The translations under genes and the position numbers were made by a program. Positions 20,298-22,421 of a DNA stretch of 22,421 bases are shown here, piece by piece; the stretch's first letter is position 1; each line of letters starts with the position of its first letter. The DNA comes from a virus: the IMG/VR virus record IMGVR_UViG_3300049825_000344, positions 1-22,421 of that record. One strand, given 5' to 3'. The notes beneath the pieces are model-generated. The model saw only the letters and a program-made list of their open reading frames with translations, had not been told where the DNA came from and did no database searches.

Positions 20298-21554
20298 CTA
20301 TGCCGGTTGAGAAGCTTGGTACTGGATAGCTTCCCTAATGCGTTCTTCTATATCGGGCCGTGAAATTCTCTTAGCTCCCCCGGCTATTTGAAATACCGCC
20401 CCTTCACTATCGACCAATATCATACTGTCTCGTACTTGAACAGCCGTTCCTTCCCAAGCGCCTCTGTCAAATACAATTCCCTGCATTCGCGCTACCGGGC
20501 TATCGTCCACGCCGGTAAAATACCAGACTTCGGTTGTCGTACTACCGGGAAGCCAGAATTGATCTCCAAAAACTACCACCTCTGAAATAGGATCAGGGGC
20601 ACGTTCTGCTGTCGCAAAATCGAGTGCGTCTATAACGGTTTCACCCGGATCAATCCAGAAAAAACGCCCATTGATCCCTTGGCCTTGTGAAGGAACGCAA
20701 ACGACATATGAAGCGATATAGCCTAAGCTGACAATACCTACATCATCCGGCGTCGTGACTTGACTCCATGACGGCGCTCCCCCGCCTGTCAAAGTTCCTG
20801 CCCCCCATGCAATCCCTGCACCTGTCTCTGTCGTAATGATTGAATTGCCTAGAGCGCCGATAAGAGTTGCTCGCACAGATACGAGATTGGCTGCTACAAC
20901 TCTCACTGCTACTTGAGTATGTCGCGTTAACGCTGTGCTGTACTGCGTACCTGCAATTCCTGTTGCCTCTATCGCTGCTGCAAAATTCGCCCATGCCTCA
21001 GTGGCAGAGCCTCCTACTGCTACACGCCAAGGATTTGCGAGCGTTCCTGCCGGCGCTCCTGCGTCTACGCTCGCATTGGTGAATTGATAATAGATCAAAT
21101 CTATGCGGATAACGTCTCCTGATACAGGTGTTCCTGAAACTGTACCTATCGCATATCCATTTTCGATATAAAGCATCAAGGAAGACCCTGCTGCTACAAA
21201 GAGAAAAGCAGGAGTTACGCCGATATTGCTGGTTGCTGCCATTGCTACCGCGTTCTTAAGGCTAGAGCTTGGGATGTTGCCTATGAAGGTTTTTACGCCT
21301 GTTTTGTCAATGCGCCAAAGAGCTTCCCCCGTTGCGACAAACAAAGCATCATTGAAGCTTCCTGCTTGACTGTAGACGCCTCGAATAGGGCCGTCGCCTA
21401 CATATTGCCAGCGCTTCAATCCCATACGTGCCAAGAGCGCAGATTGTTGCTCTGTCAAAACAGGATTCTGCTCAAAATATCTATTGCGAGTACGTATACG
21501 TGCTTCTTTAGCTACCCCTCGAAAATAGTCACTTCGCGAAAGAGGAATATCCAT
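20298..21554 (-). CDS. P22 gp10-like packaged DNA stabilisation/tail hub protein
   Basis: The 418-residue beta-rich protein shows blade-like motifs of the phage stabilisation family: G-P-I-R-G-V-Y near residue 58, D-A-L-F-V-A-T-G-E-A-L-W-R-I near 70, and then K-T-F-I-G-N-I-P. Further on are F-L-F-V-A-A-G-S-S-L-M-L-Y, G-D-Q-F-W-L-P-G-S-T-T-T-E-V-W-Y, and finally R-I-S-R-P-D-I-E-E-R-I. In P22 gp10 (about 470 residues) such a protein closes the portal after packaging and seats the tail needle. This one ends just after the R-I-S...I-E block, where gp10 relatives continue with another blade, and that blade appears in the gene at 18360. The ribosome site GGGGAGG is ten bases upstream of the ATG. 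The gp4-like gene precedes it by three bases. Confidence 0.8.
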   Translation of the reverse strand: MDIPLSRSDYFRGVAKEARIRTRNRYFEQNPVLTEQQSALLARMGLKRWQYVGDGPIRGVYSQAGSFNDALFVATGEALWRIDKTGVKTFIGNIPSSSLKNAVAMAATSNIGVTPAFLFVAAGSSLMLYIENGYAIGTVSGTPVSGDVIRIDLIYYQFTNASVDAGAPAGTLANPWRVAVGGSATEAWANFAAAIEATGIAGTQYSTALTRHTQVAVRVVAANLVSVRATLIGALGNSIITTETGAGIAWGAGTLTGGGAPSWSQVTTPDDVGIVSLGYIASYVVCVPSQGQGINGRFFWIDPGETVIDALDFATAERAPDPISEVVVFGDQFWLPGSTTTEVWYFTGVDDSPVARMQGIVFDRGAWEGTAVQVRDSMILVDSEGAVFQIAGGAKRISRPDIEERIREAIQYQASQPA

Positions 21555-21557
21555 AAA

Positions 21558-22319
21558 TCATGAACCTCCCCAATAGCTTCCACTATTGAAAGAGTTTGTA
21601 GAATTATATTCTCTCTGCTGATCATATCCTTGAGTAGACATGAAAGGCCATGAGAGACTATCGTCAATCTCAAGAGGTGCGGCTTGCAGATACCGTGCAA
21701 TGAATTTACGTCTTTGGTTTTTGTAAACCATGACGGATTGTTCGTCCATGGTGCGCCCATAGCGAGGGTTTATCCGCATAGCCAAACACGTAATAAAATA
21801 CTCATCAAACTCAGCCGCAAAAGGCATTTCGTCAGTTTCAGCTTTGCTCGTCAGTCTTACCCAGTTACCTAAGTCTGCCCGGTAAAACCACTCCGAAAAT
21901 GTATTATTGGTATTGATCAGAAGCGTTTGTACGCCTTCAATAGTCCTCCCGTTGGCGTCAAGAGTCAGTGGGACAGTCGCGAGACGCCCTAGAGGGTCTA
22001 CAACGGCCATTCGCGAGCCGTCTTGAGGTTTTGCAGTCAGGTAGACGGTCAAAGGCGCTTCATTGGTTGCAATCAGGCGTCGATTGATTTTAGGATGTTG
22101 TATTGATTCAGGCAGAGCATATTGCGCTCTTTCGCGTCCAAAGTCTCCTAAAAGCCAATCTGTCAGCGGCTCTCCTGCATCGTCTCCGTATAGTGCCGAA
22201 AATACCGCGTTTAACAGTCGCAATGCCTCTGCACTTTGCAAAGCATTGGGGACTGTTCCGAGAGGAAGAATATTTCCCTCTCGGAACGCATCAGCAATGA
22301 TCGACGATATTAAAGTCAT
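21558..22319 (-). CDS. P22 gp4-like tail accessory/adaptor protein
   Basis: The 253-residue protein opens M-T-L-I-S-S-I-I-A-D-A-F-R-E-G-N-I-L-P-L-G and continues A-L-R-L-L-N-A-V-F. G-E-P-L-T-D-W and a helical C-terminal half follow, with F-D-E-Y-F-I-T-C-L-A-M-R-I-N-P-R-Y-G. Head-completion and gp4-like adaptor proteins of short-tailed phages have this start and this helical shape. It would bind under the portal and form the seat for the gp10-like protein encoded next. P22 gp4 is shorter (about 166 residues) and has muramidase-like activity; no catalytic motif is evident here. The C-terminal 30 residues are Asn/Ser/Gly-rich and probably flexible. The start overlaps the upstream stop as TGATG. 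Confidence 0.65.
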   Translation of the reverse strand: MTLISSIIADAFREGNILPLGTVPNALQSAEALRLLNAVFSALYGDDAGEPLTDWLLGDFGRERAQYALPESIQHPKINRRLIATNEAPLTVYLTAKPQDGSRMAVVDPLGRLATVPLTLDANGRTIEGVQTLLINTNNTFSEWFYRADLGNWVRLTSKAETDEMPFAAEFDEYFITCLAMRINPRYGRTMDEQSVMVYKNQRRKFIARYLQAAPLEIDDSLSWPFMSTQGYDQQREYNSTNSFNSGSYWGGS

Positions 22320-22421
22320 CAGATATCCAGCGCGGGCAGAGCCTTAGAAGGATGATCCTCCCAACCTTCCGGAACCTCTTCCGCTGTTTGAAAAATCTGG
22401 CCTTCGCCACCCGGTCCGTAG
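22319..22421 (-). CDS. unknown phage protein, C-terminal end only
   Basis: Only the last 33 residues of this gene are in the window; it runs off the right edge. They contain Y-G-P-G-G-E-G-Q-I-F, then E-V-P-E-G-W-E-D-H-P-S-K and the end L-P-A-L-D-I. The V-P-x-G-W-x-D-H-P segment is common in small phage virion proteins encoded beside head-completion genes, but the family is not assigned. The stop overlaps the gp4-like start, which supports coupled translation. Confidence 0.65.
   Translation of the reverse strand, partial: YGPGGEGQIFQTAEEVPEGWEDHPSKALPALDI

Noticed and set aside
1-22421. Integrase, attachment sites, tRNA genes, phage RNA polymerase
   Set aside because: I looked for them and saw none that could be supported; whether the phage is temperate cannot be decided from this window.

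Overview
The window is part of a tailed double-stranded DNA phage genome (or a prophage with one). It has almost no non-coding space and two opposed gene blocks, with plus-strand genes from 1 to 9971 and minus-strand genes from 9966 to 22421. The tail genes resemble those of short-tailed P22-like phages: a gp4-like accessory factor, a gp10-like stabilisation protein, ejection proteins and a virion lytic transglycosylase. A lipobox lipoprotein, a TIGR02594-type lysin and a membrane-anchored coiled-coil protein point to a Gram-negative host. I cannot name the host. No integrase, repressor, tRNA, terminase, portal or capsid gene is in the window. The head genes probably lie beyond the right edge, upstream on the minus strand.

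Plus strand, 1-4228: early or accessory genes joined by stop/start overlaps. Two copies of a tandem-repeat protein (23-residue WY..GK.HR.DGPA units) flank an unknown gene and a MerR-like gene. Next come two small unknown genes, a SNF2-type helicase, and a low-complexity protein with a W-D-A-S-L-H motif. Plus strand, 4276-9971: the replication and recombination module. It holds a DUF2800 Cas4/AddB-like nuclease with an intact Fe-S cysteine set, a DUF2815 single-strand-binding protein, a two-helix membrane peptide, a MazG/PRA-PH-like pyrophosphohydrolase, a family A DNA polymerase with 3'-5' exonuclease, a small zinc-finger protein and a RuvC-like resolvase. Together these can resect, coat, copy and resolve DNA. 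No primase or replicative helicase is visible.

Minus strand, read from the right edge: the end of an unknown gene, gp4-like, gp10-like, a lectin-fold protein, a second gp10-like fragment, a tail fibre-like protein, a short gap with a candidate promoter, a GNAT/DUF2824-like protein, three ejection-type proteins (the last carrying a lytic transglycosylase), and a lysis cassette (coiled-coil membrane protein, lysin, holin-like protein, lipoprotein, small 62-residue protein). The two blocks converge with a 6-base overlap and no visible terminator.

The strongest unexplained signal is a perfect 24-bp inverted repeat around a 63-base structured loop at 6337-6447, which buries the Shine-Dalgarno sequence of the next gene. 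Other points of interest are competing RNA stems at 4229-4272, 69-bp coding repeats that could recombine around a MerR gene, a recurring ribosome-site/stop/start junction in both arms, and a gp10-like protein that appears split around a lectin gene.
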